Origin: CAZEGV01 sp964511645
GTDB taxonomy: Bacteria; Bacteroidota; Bacteroidia; Cytophagales; JAAEPT01
Length of the DNA stretch: 63,343 nt
Direction of reading: 5' to 3'
Assembly: GCA_964511645.1 (NCBI GenBank)
Contig: CAZEGV010000006.1
Span: 1-63,343, forward strand
The notes beneath the pieces are model-generated. The model made no database searches. It was given only the letters and a program-made list of their open reading frames with translations, and was not told the origin of the DNA. A program made the position numbers and the translations under genes. This document shows, in pieces, positions 8,669 to 18,936 of this stretch. Each line of letters starts with the position of its first letter. Within the stretch, counting starts at the first letter, position 1.

Positions 8669-8790
8669 CGTTAGGGATTCGTCAGTAGACGGACATGTCT
8701 TCGTGGAAATCCTTTTTGTTTTTTTGTTATGTATTTCGACAAGCTCAATATGACACAAGAAAACAAAAAGCCCGACCATATTGCTTTTTT
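8669..8790 (+). repeat. REP-like dispersed intergenic repeat, copy R1
   Basis: The conserved left flank TTAGGGATTCG and GTGGAAATCCTTTTTG, and the right flank AAAAAGCCCGACC, enclose a stem CTTTTTGTTTT / AAAACAAAAAG. The loop contains TTTCGACAAGCTCAATATGA. The same flank and loop words recur in other copies (see 41300, 47805 and 57920). Confidence 0.75.
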
Positions 8791-8862
8791 AGCAAAGATA
8801 GTAACTCCCAAATAATTTTTATAACCAAAATTAAAATGATATAATTCTTTTAATGGGTTAAG

Positions 8863-8890
8863 TTGCGGACTTTGTTTTTCTTTAACTTTG
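8863..8890 (+). promoter_or_regulatory. Bacteroidota-type promoter of queG
   Basis: TAACTTTG at 8883-8890 matches the TAnnTTTG -7 box, with a TTG at 8863-8865 as -33 element. The GTG start codon at 8895 begins only 5 bases after the box, so the transcript is probably leaderless or nearly so. Confidence 0.5.
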
Positions 8891-8894
8891 TGCT

Positions 8895-9984
8895 GTGAAC
8901 AAGATTCAAACCCATAAGAACACTCTTTTTATTAAACAAAAGGCTTTAGAATTAGGATTCTCTGCTTGTGGTGTATCAAAAGCAGGTTTTTTGGAAGAGG
9001 AAGCCCCAAGGTTAGAGGATTGGCTTCGCCAAAATCGCCATGGTGAAATGAGTTATATGGAAAATCATTTTGATAAACGGCTTGACCCGACTCAATTAGT
9101 AGAGGGGGCAAAATCTGTAATCTCTCTTACACTTAATTATTACCCTCAAGAAGTTCGTACAGGGAAGTACAAGGTTTCTAAATATGCTTACGGGAAAGAT
9201 TATCATAAGGTCATCAGAAAGAAATGTAAAGCGTTTATTGAAGTGATAAGGGAAGAAATAGGCGAGATAAATGGTAGGGCTTTTACTGATTCGGCTCCTG
9301 TGATGGATAGGGTGTGGGCACAGCAATCTGGTTTAGGGTGGACAGGAAAGAATAGTTTATTGATTAATAAAGACAGTGGTAGTTTCTGTTTTGTGGCAGA
9401 GATTATTTGTGATTTATACCATTTTAACTATAAGATAAGTCATTTATCCTGTTTGTTTTTACACTCTCTTCGTTAAAATAATTTACCTTAACCAGTTATG
9501 CTAAATCATTTTTCCTCGATATTGCAAAAAACAATTCAATCTAAATTAGACTCATATTATAGTTAAACTGGTATTAGAGCTAGAGTATGATAACCCTACT
9601 TTTGATTATTGCGGCACTTGTACACGCTGTATAGATGCTTGTCCTACGGGTGCGATTGTAGATCCTTACGTAGTGGACGGGAGTAAATGTATTTCATATT
9701 ATACAATAGAGCTTAAAAAAGCAATCCCAGAAGAGGTGAGAGGAAAGTTTGATAATTGGGTGTTTGGTTGTGATGTTTGTCAGGATGTTTGTCCTTGGAA
9801 TAGTAAGTCTACTCCTCATCAGACGGAAGCTTTCAACCCTAACGATTTGTTTAAGGGGCTTAGTGACAAAGATTTAGAAGAAATCACAGAAGAAGTTTTT
9901 GATAAGACTTTTGTGGGTTCAGCAATTAGGCGGACTAAAATAGAGGGTTTGAAACGAAATATCAGTTTTGTAAAAGAGAAGTAG
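8895..9984 (+). pseudogene. queG: Epoxyqueuosine reductase, split by MITE
   Basis: QueG reduces epoxyqueuosine to queuosine in tRNA, using cobalamin and two [4Fe-4S] clusters. The N-terminal half (8895-9416, 174 codons) reads ...SGSFCFVAEIICDL. The C-terminal half (9577-9984) resumes ELEYDNPTFDYCGTC and has both cluster motifs, CGTCTRCIDACPTGAI and CDVCQDVCPWN. Between them sits a 157-bp element plus a 3-bp TTA duplication. Removing 160 bp gives one continuous 309-residue frame of normal family length. As read, translation stops at 9476 in the element, leaving no cluster domain. A second start at GTG 9673 would give only a fragment. There are no other lesions, so the insertion is recent or is removed in some cells. 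Confidence 0.92.
9417..9573 (+). mobile_element. TTA-target MITE, complete copy (copy 3) in queG
   Basis: The 157-bp element begins TACCATTTTAACTATAA and ends with the inverted counterpart of TACCAGTTTAACTATAA (16 of 17 identical). Direct TTA repeats lie at 9414-9416 and 9574-9576. It has no coding capacity. A central imperfect hairpin spans 9475-9512 (AAAATAATTTA ... TAAATCATTTT with an inner TAAC-CA-GTTA). It differs from the 41715 copy at a single base (T for G near 9488). Confidence 0.95.
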
Positions 9985-9986
9985 CT

Positions 9987-12900
9987 TTATCTTATGATTT
10001 CTACCCAACCTTTTACGACTTTGTTTTCTGTTTTTACTTCATAGAAGTATGTACCGTCAGGTGCTGTTCCACCATCCCAATCATTAGCGTAATCATCACT
10101 TTCATAAATAACTGTACCCCAACGGTCGTATATTTTAATGTCTATAGCACTTTCGTAATTGAAGACTTCAAAGTGGTCATTGACACCGTCAAAGTTAGGG
10201 GTGAAGATATTTGGGATAAAGAATCTGACACCAATAGCAACCTGAGTGGTGTCAAAACAGCCTCTACTATCTTTTGTGTATACGGTGTAGCTTCCTTCGG
10301 ATAGGCTTAGGTATTGATTGCCTGTTCCTGCATTAAAGTTGATAAATGAGTTTGTGTCGTTAAGCGAAATAAAGTATGGATTTGAACTTCCGTAAATACT
10401 ATCTATATGTATTTTTCCGTTAGGGATTTCTACATCGCTAGGTATAGTTTGAACGTAAGTATGGATACTATCTGGCTCAGGTACGTATGCCTCTGGTATG
10501 GTTAAGAAGTTCGTGTATAGTGAGTCTTTGTAAACTATATTGATGTAAGTGTTGTAATCATCGTAGATACAAGTAGTGTTTTCTGCGTTATTGTATTCGG
10601 ATATTTGTAATGAATGAAATCCACCGCCGATATTGGTGAATGAAGAGTCTTTTGTTGCTGTCAAGTTGTTGAAAATAAAACTATAGTTGAAGTTTGAAGT
10701 GTCAGCATTGGTAATGGCAATGATTTTTATTGCCCCATCACGTAAGCCATGGCAAGATACTGGTGTGATGTCTAACGTAAGATTTGCTTCTCCATTAAGC
10801 AGTATAGCACTGTCTATAAATTGACAAGCAATAGGAGAAGAATTGTCTACTACTTTGTAGATGTATTTTCCGCCAGCTAGACTGTCAAATAATAAATTGT
10901 TAGAAACAGAGTCTTTCCCGTTAGGGTAAGTAACTGTAACAACATAAGGGGCATTTCCATTTATTACATTAAGCTTAATGATACCGTTTTCCTGACCACA
11001 ATGAGTTGGTGATATGCTATCTTTTACTTGCATTGGTAATGAAATAGGTATATATATATCATAATTGTATTCACAAGTATTGGCGTCAGTAATGATAATA
11101 CTGTATTTTCCACCGCTTATTGGATTACTTGTACTACCGTCAAATACTGGTGTAGCTTGGTTGGGTACGATAATTGTTCCTGCTGGATTTGTAACTAACT
11201 GATAAGATATTGGTGCTGGAGCAGTGATGAATTGATAGTTAAGTAATTCTATATGAGCATCATTTCCTGCACAAGAGGCTGCTCTAGTATCATCTCTAAG
11301 CGTGTCTAAGTTTATGTCAGTGTCTATCGTGAGAGAAGAATTAATGGTACAGCCTTTTATCAAGTCTTTTGTAAGAATGATATGTACGCCAGCAGTTAAG
11401 GTTTTTAGGTCAGTGTTTTCAAAGTTGATTTCTGTTTTGAAAGTCACACCATTGTCTAGGCTATATTGATAAAAACCAGAACCTCCAGTAGTAGCATCTA
11501 TCTGTCCGCTTGCATCATTTGCCTTACAGTCGGTAAGCATACCAATTTGGGATGCCGTAGTGGTAAATATATTTGCAGGATTGATGATAATGCTATCTGT
11601 TTTTGTACAATTGTTTTTATCACTTATTGTGAATGGATAAGTTTGAGGAGAGAGGTTTTGTAATGAAATAGTGTCATTAGTAATCGTTGAATTATTAATG
11701 GTTACATTATAATCAGGTATTCCACCTTGTATGATGATTGTGATTTCTCCATCCTTATCACCAAAGCATTGCTCATCTTTTATGGTAGGCGGAAGGAAGT
11801 ATAAGCTGTCAGGTTGGTTAAGGGTAATCGAAATAGGGATTTCACAACCTGTATCATCCTTTATGAATACAGTGTAATTGTCAGCAATTAGGCTATTAAA
11901 ATTACTGTCTAAGCTATAGTTAAGTTTATCTTGTAAACTGTATTGGTAAGGTTTTACACCACCAACTACATTAGAGATTTTTATAGAGCCATTGTTGAGT
12001 CCATAACAAGTTGGTTGTGTCGTGTTTGTATCAAAAGTAATACTACTATTAAAGTCTAAAATAATATCACTAGTACAAGTTTTTTTATCGCTTACGCTAA
12101 GTGGGTACGTGCCAGGGTCTATGTTTTTAAATATGAAATTGAGGTCAGTAGTGGTGAGGCCATTAAAATTAATACTATAGGGTGCAATTCCTCCTAAAAT
12201 ATCTTTAACCTTAAATTCTCCTTTAGGTCCTACACATTCAGGAAATTGAATAGTATCTATCTCAAAAGTAATTTCATCTAGTACTAAGGTATTGTGGGTA
12301 ATAGGTGTTGATATACAATCAAATTGGTCTTTAAATCGAATATTGGTGGTTTTGTTTCCAGCGGGAGTTCCTGTGATTTCAAAATCCGGATTATTAACGA
12401 AACCCCCATTATTATAAGAATATGTACCATTTATGTTTGTTGTGAAAGCATTGTTTAATACAGCTGTAACAATATTATTGTTGTTGTAACACAAGGTGTC
12501 GATAGTGTTAGTTAGTACTCCTGAGGGTAAAGGATTGGTAGTGATGTTAATTTTTTTGTCAATATAACATCCGTTATTACCTTCAATACGAACATTTAAA
12601 ATTCTGTCTTGAGTAGGAATGAGTGTAACAGTAGTACTATTAGGGTTGCTAAGACCATCTACAATTGGAGACCAAATGTATTTATTACCCCCAAAAGCTG
12701 ATAGTTGTAAAGAACTTCCGATACAAATTGTTGTATCATTAGAGACTAATCCATTAGGAAGGTTGTTGACAACAAGTAAATAATTAGCCGTATTATTACA
12801 TCCATTAATATCTGTTCCTGTTACAGAATATAGCGTATTTGTATTAGGTTTTACTTGGATACTAGGATTAGTTAAAGTAGAAGATGTAATTCCAAAACTA

Positions 12901-15900
12901 GCATTCCATTGATAATTAAGTGTTCCACTGGCGGTTAGTAGTACAGAATCACCACTACATAATGTGTCTAAGCCTGAGTTATTAATACTGACGGTTGGTA
13001 TAGAGTTTACAGTAATGTTAAAAGTGTCTAAGGCTGAGCAATTGGCAGCATTAGTAATGTTTACAATATAGGTGTCACTATTGGTAGGGCTAATTGATAA
13101 AGTATCATTTATGCTTAGTGTTTGTCCTAGCCCATTAATCCATTTTATCGAAAAATTAGTATTGTGTATTTTCGTTACTGTTTCTCCAAAACAAATAGTA
13201 GTATCTAAAAGATTAGGTTTAACAGGAATCGGTAATACTGTAACGGTAAGACTTGTGTCTACCGTACAACCAGTAGGGGTAGATACTGATACTGTGTATT
13301 TAGTCGTTTGTATTGGGTGTATACTAATTGTGTCGTTACTTGGCAGGGTAGAAGCAGGGTTAGAAATCCAAGTATAAGTTCCCCCACCTGTGGCAGTAAT
13401 AGATATAGTGTCATTCTCACAAATGGTTGTATCTGGTGATATGCTCACATTAGGCGAATGATCAACAGTAATAGTAATACTATCTGAAGCAGTACAGCCA
13501 ATTGTGTTAGAAGCAGTGATTACATAGGTAGTTGTATTTATTGGGGTTACTGTTGTGATTGGGCTTAGGGGGTCAGCAATACCAGTAGTTGGTGACCAAG
13601 CGATTGTACTAGCATTAATAACCGTAGCTTCTAGCGGTATGGTTTTTCCAGTACAAATAGTAGTGTCATTGGCAGGGCTGTCTACTGTAATGATTAGACT
13701 CACATCTACTTTTACCGTATCTGTATCAAAACATCCATTCCCACTAAATACTCCTTTTACGATATAATTGGTAGGGATAGATGGGGAGACCTTTGTCGTG
13801 GCACTGTTTGGATTTGCTAAACCAAGAGCAGGAGTCCAAGTATAGCTATCCGCACCACTAGCCGAAATAGTGACAGAATCACCAGGGCAAATAATAGTGT
13901 CGTTAGATGTTGTTAAGTTAGGAATGGCTAATACGGTCATAAAAAAATGAGCAGTATCCGTACAATTATTACTAATAGTCCCTATTACGGTGTATTCTTG
14001 GCTTATGGTTGGAATGATGATGGTGCTATCATTGTTAGCGGATAGTATACTTCCGTCATTTGGTAACCATGAGTAATTGGTTGCCCCAGAAGTAATAAAT
14101 AACACAGAGTCATTACTACAAAGCGTAGTGTCATTAGGAATTGTAAGTGATGGGTTGATTAATACATTAATATCAAATGTGTCTCTAGCAGAGCAATCAT
14201 CTCCGCTAGTTGCAATCAGTATATAAGTATCGCTTAGGATAGGAGTGATAGAGAAGTTAGAAGTATTGCTAATAACTGCACCAGCTAGTGTCGTCCATTT
14301 GATGACACCTGCGGCACTTGTGTTGTATACGATGTCACTTCCTTCGCAAATACTAGTGTCATTTATGGCTTGGACAATAGGCAAGGGGTTAACTGTTACA
14401 GTTACACTTGTGTCTATACTACATCCTACAGGTGTTGAAATTGTAAGGTTGTAAGTAGCTGTGCTAGAAGAGGAGAAAATAATAGTGTCGTTGGCATTAT
14501 CGCTTATAGGGTTGGTCGAAGTCCATAGATAAGTACCACCGCCTGTTGCAATTAGATTGATATTGTCACCCTCACAAATGGTAGTGTCGGGAGTGATTGT
14601 AACAGAAGGAGATTGATCAACGGTAATAGTGATACTATCTGAAGCGGTACAGCCAATTCCATTACTCGCTGTAATTACATAAGTAGTTGTGTTTATTGGG
14701 GTTACTGTTGTAATTGCACTTGCAGGATTGGCAACTCCAGTAGTTGGTGACCAAGAGAATACAGTAGCATTAATGACAGTTGCTTCTAATCTTACTGTCT
14801 CACCTAAACAAATAGTGGTGTCATTTGCTGGGTTATTTACACTAATGATAAGACTTACATCTACTTTTACTGTGTCATAATCGGCACAACCATTACTGTT
14901 AAAAGTTCCTTTTACTACGTAATCAGTAGGAATGATTGGAAAAGCTTTAGTAATAGCACTGTTTGGGTTTTCTAAGCCAATAATAGGTGTCCAAGTATAA
15001 TTATCTGCTCCGCTAGCTGAAATAGTAGCAGAATCACCAGGGCAAATAATAGTGTCGTTAGAAACTATTAAGTTGGGAGTTGGTTTTGTCGTGATGTCAA
15101 ATGAAGCAGTATCTAGACAATTATCCGCATTATGCCCAATGATTTGATAAGTTTGGTTAATTGTAGGCACAATGATAGTACTTGGACTAGAAGGAGATAA
15201 TATAGCCCCATTGTTGGGAGTCCATGTGTAACTAACAGCACCAGTAGCTGTAAACTGAACAGAGTCTCCAATACATAATATTGTATCAATTGGTGGAATC
15301 ACAATAGGTAATGCAAGCGTAGTCACCTCAAAACTATCTATGGCAACACAACTATTAGCATCCGTAACACTCAGTATATAAGTTTCATTAGCGGAAGCGA
15401 TGATAGAAAAATTTTGTGTATTACTAATAAGAGATCCACCAATGGTATTCCATTTAATGTTATTTGTAGAGTTGTTACTGTGGCTAATTACACTATTTAA
15501 GCACACTGCGGTGTCATTGATAGACTCTATAAAGGGTAAAGGATTTACCGTAATTGTAACACTAGTGTCTTTTGTACAACTAAGAGCCGTACTTACCGTC
15601 AAATCATAAGTAGTAGTAGTGACAGGTGATACCAAAATGCTGTCATTTGTGTTATCAGGAATCCCTAAAGGAGATACCCAATTATATGTGCCACCACCAG
15701 AAGCTATAAGCCTTGCATCATCATTTACACATATAGTTGTATCTGGGCTAATACTAATAATTGGCAGAGGGTTTATAGTAACCTTTATAGTACTAGAGTC
15801 TGTACAACCGCTTCCATTTGTAGCAATCACAGTATAAGTAGTTGTGTTTGTAGGAGAGACAGTGACGTTATTCCCACTTAGGTTTCCAGGTTGCCAAGTA

Positions 15901-17552
15901 TAGTTGTCCGTTCCTGTCACACTTAATATTACGCTTTCGCTAAAACAAATAGAAGTATCGTTACTAGTGGTAAAACTAGGCGGTGGGACAACTGTGATAA
16001 AGGTTGAGTTAGTATCAGAACATCCATTAGTGGCAGTTCCTGTCACACTGTATCTTGTGTTAATGACTGGAAAAACTATAGGATTGTCTGTGTTAGGGTT
16101 TAAAATAGCAGAGTTTGGTGTCCAGATATAAGATAATGCACCATTAACGCTAAGCTGAACTGAATCACCTTCACAAATAATGTCATCAGGAGAATTAGTT
16201 AGATTGGGAAGAATTTTGGCAGTAATAGTCACCTCTGCGGAATCTTTACAACTATTATTGTCGCTAACGATTACCTTATAAGTGATGTCATTCAAAATAA
16301 TAGCATTTATACTAGAGTTGATATTAGTCCCTATAAGGTTTGTTTTTGGTGACCAAGTGTAATTGACACTACCAGAAGCAGAGAGTTGTACAGTGTCATT
16401 GATACAAACAGACGTATCGCTTGATATTGATGCAATAGGATTAGGGTTAACTATTATCGTAACATTTTTAGAATTTGTACAGCCATTTGTACCAGTTACA
16501 GTCACGGTGTATGTAGTAGTGATTGTAGGTGTTGCAATAGGATTTTGAATATTGTTGTCGGATAAGTCAGTACCCACCCAAGTATAAGAAACTCCTCCAG
16601 AAGCAACTAAATTTACAGAACCACCTTCACAAATAGAAGTGTCATTGCTGATGATAACTGTAGGTGGAGAACCGATATCTATCACTTTGGTGATAGAGTC
16701 TTGACAAACTCCATTATCTATTTTTAGTTTTATACTTTTACTTCCACCTGTGGCAAAGAGTATATCGTGAGGACCTACCGTATTTGCAGTATTTGGAATG
16801 CCAGTAGGAAAATCCCATTCATAGCTAAGTACACCATTAGAGGTAGATGAATTACCCGTAAAAGTAACCAAAGAGTTTACGCAGGCAGTATTAAAGCTGA
16901 AATCGGTGTGTAAAGTATCCCCATCTACAATATCAAAACTCTGTGTAGTGGTACAGTTGACTTGATCTTTTATAGTTACATTATATTGATTAGGTGCAAG
17001 GTTTGATATTGACTGAGAACTAGGGCCATGATCCCAAACTACATCATAAGGCGGGAGTCCGCCACTAATGTTTAGTCCAATAGAACCATTATCTTCACCA
17101 GCACATTCTACGTTTTTTATAACAGGGGAGGTTTGAAAAATTTGAGTTCCATTTAAATTGAACAATATAAGTATCCGTTGAGATCTATGCCCTGAAGGTG
17201 CGGACGGAACTAAACCCGTCATCTGGATTGCATAAGCACCTGTACAAATATTGTTAAAAGTATGTGTAAGACTATTGGTGAAAACAGGCGGCTGTCCAAA
17301 TAAAGAATAGTTGAGTACAATAAAATCGGGGTGCAAAGACGTAATGTTTAATTGAACAGATCCAGTACCATTACAAATTCCATTTTCATCAACGACACTA
17401 CAATTGGCATCAGTGAGTATGATAGTATCAATTTTAAAATAGGTGTTAGTATCACCAGCTAATACCGTTATATTGATTACTTGCCCATGAATAACCGAAC
17501 TGATAAATAAAAAAATCAGTAGTAGATATGTTGTTTTTAACTTAGGGAACAT
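9987..17552 (-). CDS. Giant repeat adhesin with gliding-motility/T9SS type B C-terminal domain
   Basis: The 2,521-residue secreted protein starts with signal peptide MFPKLKTTYLLLIFLFISSVIHG. In order it shows a SprB-type repeat (about residues 155-205, GSIGLNISGGLPPYDVVWDHG), a PKD-like domain (about 213-290), and a long array of roughly 80-residue Ig-like modules. Each module opens with a variant of SNDTTICxGDSVxLxASG and closes with SDSITITVNPLP. Further SprB-like repeats follow (QPTCYGLNNGSIKISNVVGG). The C-terminus FIPNIFTPNFDGVNDHFEVFN...YDRWGTVIYES...GWVEIIR is the CHU_C/type B sorting signal. The protein should be exported by Sec, then by the type IX system, and anchored at the surface as an adhesin. 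Five-module blocks recur with a 1,155-bp (385-residue) period. Confidence 0.93.
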   Translation of the reverse strand: MFPKLKTTYLLLIFLFISSVIHGQVINITVLAGDTNTYFKIDTIILTDANCSVVDENGICNGTGSVQLNITSLHPDFIVLNYSLFGQPPVFTNSLTHTFNNICTGAYAIQMTGLVPSAPSGHRSQRILILFNLNGTQIFQTSPVIKNVECAGEDNGSIGLNISGGLPPYDVVWDHGPSSQSISNLAPNQYNVTIKDQVNCTTTQSFDIVDGDTLHTDFSFNTACVNSLVTFTGNSSTSNGVLSYEWDFPTGIPNTANTVGPHDILFATGGSKSIKLKIDNGVCQDSITKVIDIGSPPTVIISNDTSICEGGSVNLVASGGVSYTWVGTDLSDNNIQNPIATPTITTTYTVTVTGTNGCTNSKNVTIIVNPNPIASISSDTSVCINDTVQLSASGSVNYTWSPKTNLIGTNINSSINAIILNDITYKVIVSDNNSCKDSAEVTITAKILPNLTNSPDDIICEGDSVQLSVNGALSYIWTPNSAILNPNTDNPIVFPVINTRYSVTGTATNGCSDTNSTFITVVPPPSFTTSNDTSICFSESVILSVTGTDNYTWQPGNLSGNNVTVSPTNTTTYTVIATNGSGCTDSSTIKVTINPLPIISISPDTTICVNDDARLIASGGGTYNWVSPLGIPDNTNDSILVSPVTTTTYDLTVSTALSCTKDTSVTITVNPLPFIESINDTAVCLNSVISHSNNSTNNIKWNTIGGSLISNTQNFSIIASANETYILSVTDANSCVAIDSFEVTTLALPIVIPPIDTILCIGDSVQFTATGAVSYTWTPNNGAILSPSSPSTIIVPTINQTYQIIGHNADNCLDTASFDITTKPTPNLIVSNDTIICPGDSATISASGADNYTWTPIIGLENPNSAITKAFPIIPTDYVVKGTFNSNGCADYDTVKVDVSLIISVNNPANDTTICLGETVRLEATVINATVFSWSPTTGVANPASAITTVTPINTTTYVITASNGIGCTASDSITITVDQSPSVTITPDTTICEGDNINLIATGGGTYLWTSTNPISDNANDTIIFSSSSTATYNLTISTPVGCSIDTSVTVTVNPLPIVQAINDTSICEGSDIVYNTSAAGVIKWTTLAGAVISNTSNFSITPILSDTYILIATSGDDCSARDTFDINVLINPSLTIPNDTTLCSNDSVLFITSGATNYSWLPNDGSILSANNDSTIIIPTISQEYTVIGTISNNCTDTAHFFMTVLAIPNLTTSNDTIICPGDSVTISASGADSYTWTPALGLANPNSATTKVSPSIPTNYIVKGVFSGNGCFDTDTVKVDVSLIITVDSPANDTTICTGKTIPLEATVINASTIAWSPTTGIADPLSPITTVTPINTTTYVITASNTIGCTASDSITITVDHSPNVSISPDTTICENDTISITATGGGTYTWISNPASTLPSNDTISIHPIQTTKYTVSVSTPTGCTVDTSLTVTVLPIPVKPNLLDTTICFGETVTKIHNTNFSIKWINGLGQTLSINDTLSISPTNSDTYIVNITNAANCSALDTFNITVNSIPTVSINNSGLDTLCSGDSVLLTASGTLNYQWNASFGITSSTLTNPSIQVKPNTNTLYSVTGTDINGCNNTANYLLVVNNLPNGLVSNDTTICIGSSLQLSAFGGNKYIWSPIVDGLSNPNSTTVTLIPTQDRILNVRIEGNNGCYIDKKINITTNPLPSGVLTNTIDTLCYNNNNIVTAVLNNAFTTNINGTYSYNNGGFVNNPDFEITGTPAGNKTTNIRFKDQFDCISTPITHNTLVLDEITFEIDTIQFPECVGPKGEFKVKDILGGIAPYSINFNGLTTTDLNFIFKNIDPGTYPLSVSDKKTCTSDIILDFNSSITFDTNTTQPTCYGLNNGSIKISNVVGGVKPYQYSLQDKLNYSLDSNFNSLIADNYTVFIKDDTGCEIPISITLNQPDSLYFLPPTIKDEQCFGDKDGEITIIIQGGIPDYNVTINNSTITNDTISLQNLSPQTYPFTISDKNNCTKTDSIIINPANIFTTTASQIGMLTDCKANDASGQIDATTGGSGFYQYSLDNGVTFKTEINFENTDLKTLTAGVHIILTKDLIKGCTINSSLTIDTDINLDTLRDDTRAASCAGNDAHIELLNYQFITAPAPISYQLVTNPAGTIIVPNQATPVFDGSTSNPISGGKYSIIITDANTCEYNYDIYIPISLPMQVKDSISPTHCGQENGIIKLNVINGNAPYVVTVTYPNGKDSVSNNLLFDSLAGGKYIYKVVDNSSPIACQFIDSAILLNGEANLTLDITPVSCHGLRDGAIKIIAITNADTSNFNYSFIFNNLTATKDSSFTNIGGGFHSLQISEYNNAENTTCIYDDYNTYINIVYKDSLYTNFLTIPEAYVPEPDSIHTYVQTIPSDVEIPNGKIHIDSIYGSSNPYFISLNDTNSFINFNAGTGNQYLSLSEGSYTVYTKDSRGCFDTTQVAIGVRFFIPNIFTPNFDGVNDHFEVFNYESAIDIKIYDRWGTVIYESDDYANDWDGGTAPDGTYFYEVKTENKVVKGWVEIIR

Positions 17553-17859
17553 TTATTCGGGTAGATTTAAGATTATTTCCTTGTATAACTGTTACTAAGT
17601 ATTCCCCTTGAGGAACTTTAAGTAACTCAAATTTACCATTAGTATGTATTTTTTTTAAAAAATTTCTGCCATGTACAAGAACTAAAAAGGTAGTATCGTT
17701 ACCCGTTTGAGAAGAAATAGAACCTCTTATAAGATGATTATCTGTAGTCGTTATGTTGATTACCAGTTGATTACCTTCAGGTTGCTGAGCTAAAACGGTA
17801 CTAAATAAGCCAAAACTTAGCAAAACAACAGTAACCAATAGTTTTTTTATTCCCCTCAT
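17542..17859 (-). CDS. Small secreted beta-rich protein upstream of adhesin
   Basis: The 105-residue product has a signal peptide MRGIKKLLVTVVLLSFGLFSTVLAQQ. The mature part (DNHLIRGSISSQTGNDTTFLVLVHG, then KFELLKVPQGEYLVTVIQGNN) resembles a carboxypeptidase-regulatory-like or CNA_B-type beta sandwich that ends in a 'G-Y-x-V-x-V' strand. Its 3' end overlaps the adhesin start by 11 bp, so the two are translationally coupled. A role as an accessory surface or chaperone-like partner is inference from that linkage. The frame open upstream of 17856 is repeat sequence and is not a gene. Confidence 0.65.
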   Translation of the reverse strand: MRGIKKLLVTVVLLSFGLFSTVLAQQPEGNQLVINITTTDNHLIRGSISSQTGNDTTFLVLVHGRNFLKKIHTNGKFELLKVPQGEYLVTVIQGNNLKSTRINVP

Positions 17860-17999
17860 ATAACCTTTATACGCATTATTTTACAATATGTTTGTAAATA
17901 TATAAAAACCCACTTTGTGGATAAGTGTTTTTTTAGGATTTCTTTAAATAAATTTTGTATTCGCCTCTTTTTTAAGCTTTTATAAAAAAGCTTGGATCT

Positions 18000-18130
18000 T
18001 TTCGTTCGGTGGGGAACGCTCATAGCGTAACCAAATCTACTTGTACCGCCGTATGGTCGAGCTGTCCGCACTCAATCTTTTTGTCATTAGCCCTGCTTGT
18101 GCCCGTATACTGACACCTAAGTCATCTCTT
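18000..18130 (-). repeat. REP-like dispersed intergenic repeat, copy R2
   Basis: The words GGTCGAGCTGTCCGCACTCAATC and CTGACACCTAAGTC correspond to the flanks seen at 30255 and 57920, with a diverged middle. The 410-bp gap 17860-18269 holds this repeat, an AT-rich stretch and the sdhC upstream region. An imperfect dyad AACTAC...GTATAGTT lies near 18209-18234. No gene is supported there. Confidence 0.55.
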
Positions 18131-18269
18131 TTATACGATGTTATTTAGAAACAATAAAAATAAAAAATATGAATTGATTGCTAACTCTTGAAACCTTACC
18201 TTGCAAGCGTTTAACTACAGTTATAAGTATAGTTGTAAAAGAAAAAAGAGTTTAATCAAATAATAAATT

Positions 18270-18923
18270 ATGGAATCATCAATTGGAAAGAAAGTATTAA
18301 TGGCTCTGTCGGGCTTCTTTTTAATGTTTTTTCTACTACAACATCTCGTTATTAACCTGATGTCTGTATTTAGTCCAGAAGCATTTAATGCTACATCTCA
18401 CTTTATGGGGTACAACCCTTTGGTTCAATATCTATTGCAACCAATCTTAATCTTCGGGATTATCTTTCATTTAGTTATGGGAGTTAAGTTAGAGCTAGAA
18501 AATAAAAAAGCCCGAACTGTAAAGTATGCTAATAATAACCCTAACGCCAATTCTACTTGGATGTCTCGTAATATGGTAGTAACAGGCTTAATGATTTTAT
18601 TCTTTATTTTGGCTCATATGTCAGATTTTTGGTTGCATGAGATGATTTACAAATATGTAGATATTAAACCAGAGGATCCTACAAGGTATTGGGGTGAATT
18701 ACGCCATGAAATGGGAGAAATCCTTCATTTAGTAATCTATTTATTGGCATTTGTGTTTTTAGCATTACACTTGTTACACGCCTTTCAGTCGGCATTTCAG
18801 TCTGTTGGATTTAATCATAACAAATACACGCCAACTATCAAAATATTAGGGAAAGCTTACGCAATACTAGTGCCCGCTGGATTTGCGTTTATTGCTTTGT
18901 ATCATTTTATTACACAACACTAA
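18270..18923 (+). CDS. sdhC: Succinate dehydrogenase/fumarate reductase cytochrome b subunit
   Basis: The 217-residue membrane subunit has about five transmembrane helices, and the haem-ligand histidines are visible in FFLLQHLVINL, HLVMGVKLE, HLVIYLLAF and LHLLHAFQSAF. This is the single-subunit, di-haem type (SQR/QFR type B) that anchors SdhA and SdhB and passes electrons to menaquinone. The operon order C-A-B is normal for Bacteroidota. The ATG at 18270 follows an AT-rich leader, and the gap to sdhA is 13 bp. Confidence 0.95.
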   Translation: MESSIGKKVLMALSGFFLMFFLLQHLVINLMSVFSPEAFNATSHFMGYNPLVQYLLQPILIFGIIFHLVMGVKLELENKKARTVKYANNNPNANSTWMSRNMVVTGLMILFFILAHMSDFWLHEMIYKYVDIKPEDPTRYWGELRHEMGEILHLVIYLLAFVFLALHLLHAFQSAFQSVGFNHNKYTPTIKILGKAYAILVPAGFAFIALYHFITQH

Positions 18924-18936
18924 AACATAATTAGAT

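Noticed and set aside
9673..9984. Independent ferredoxin-like gene
   Set aside because: It is the 3' part of queG: frame and sequence continue exactly from 9416 once the element is removed.
17856..18071. 71-residue minus-strand ORF before the small secreted protein
   Set aside because: It runs through a REP-like repeat, its N-terminus is arginine-rich repeat sequence, and it has no family resemblance.
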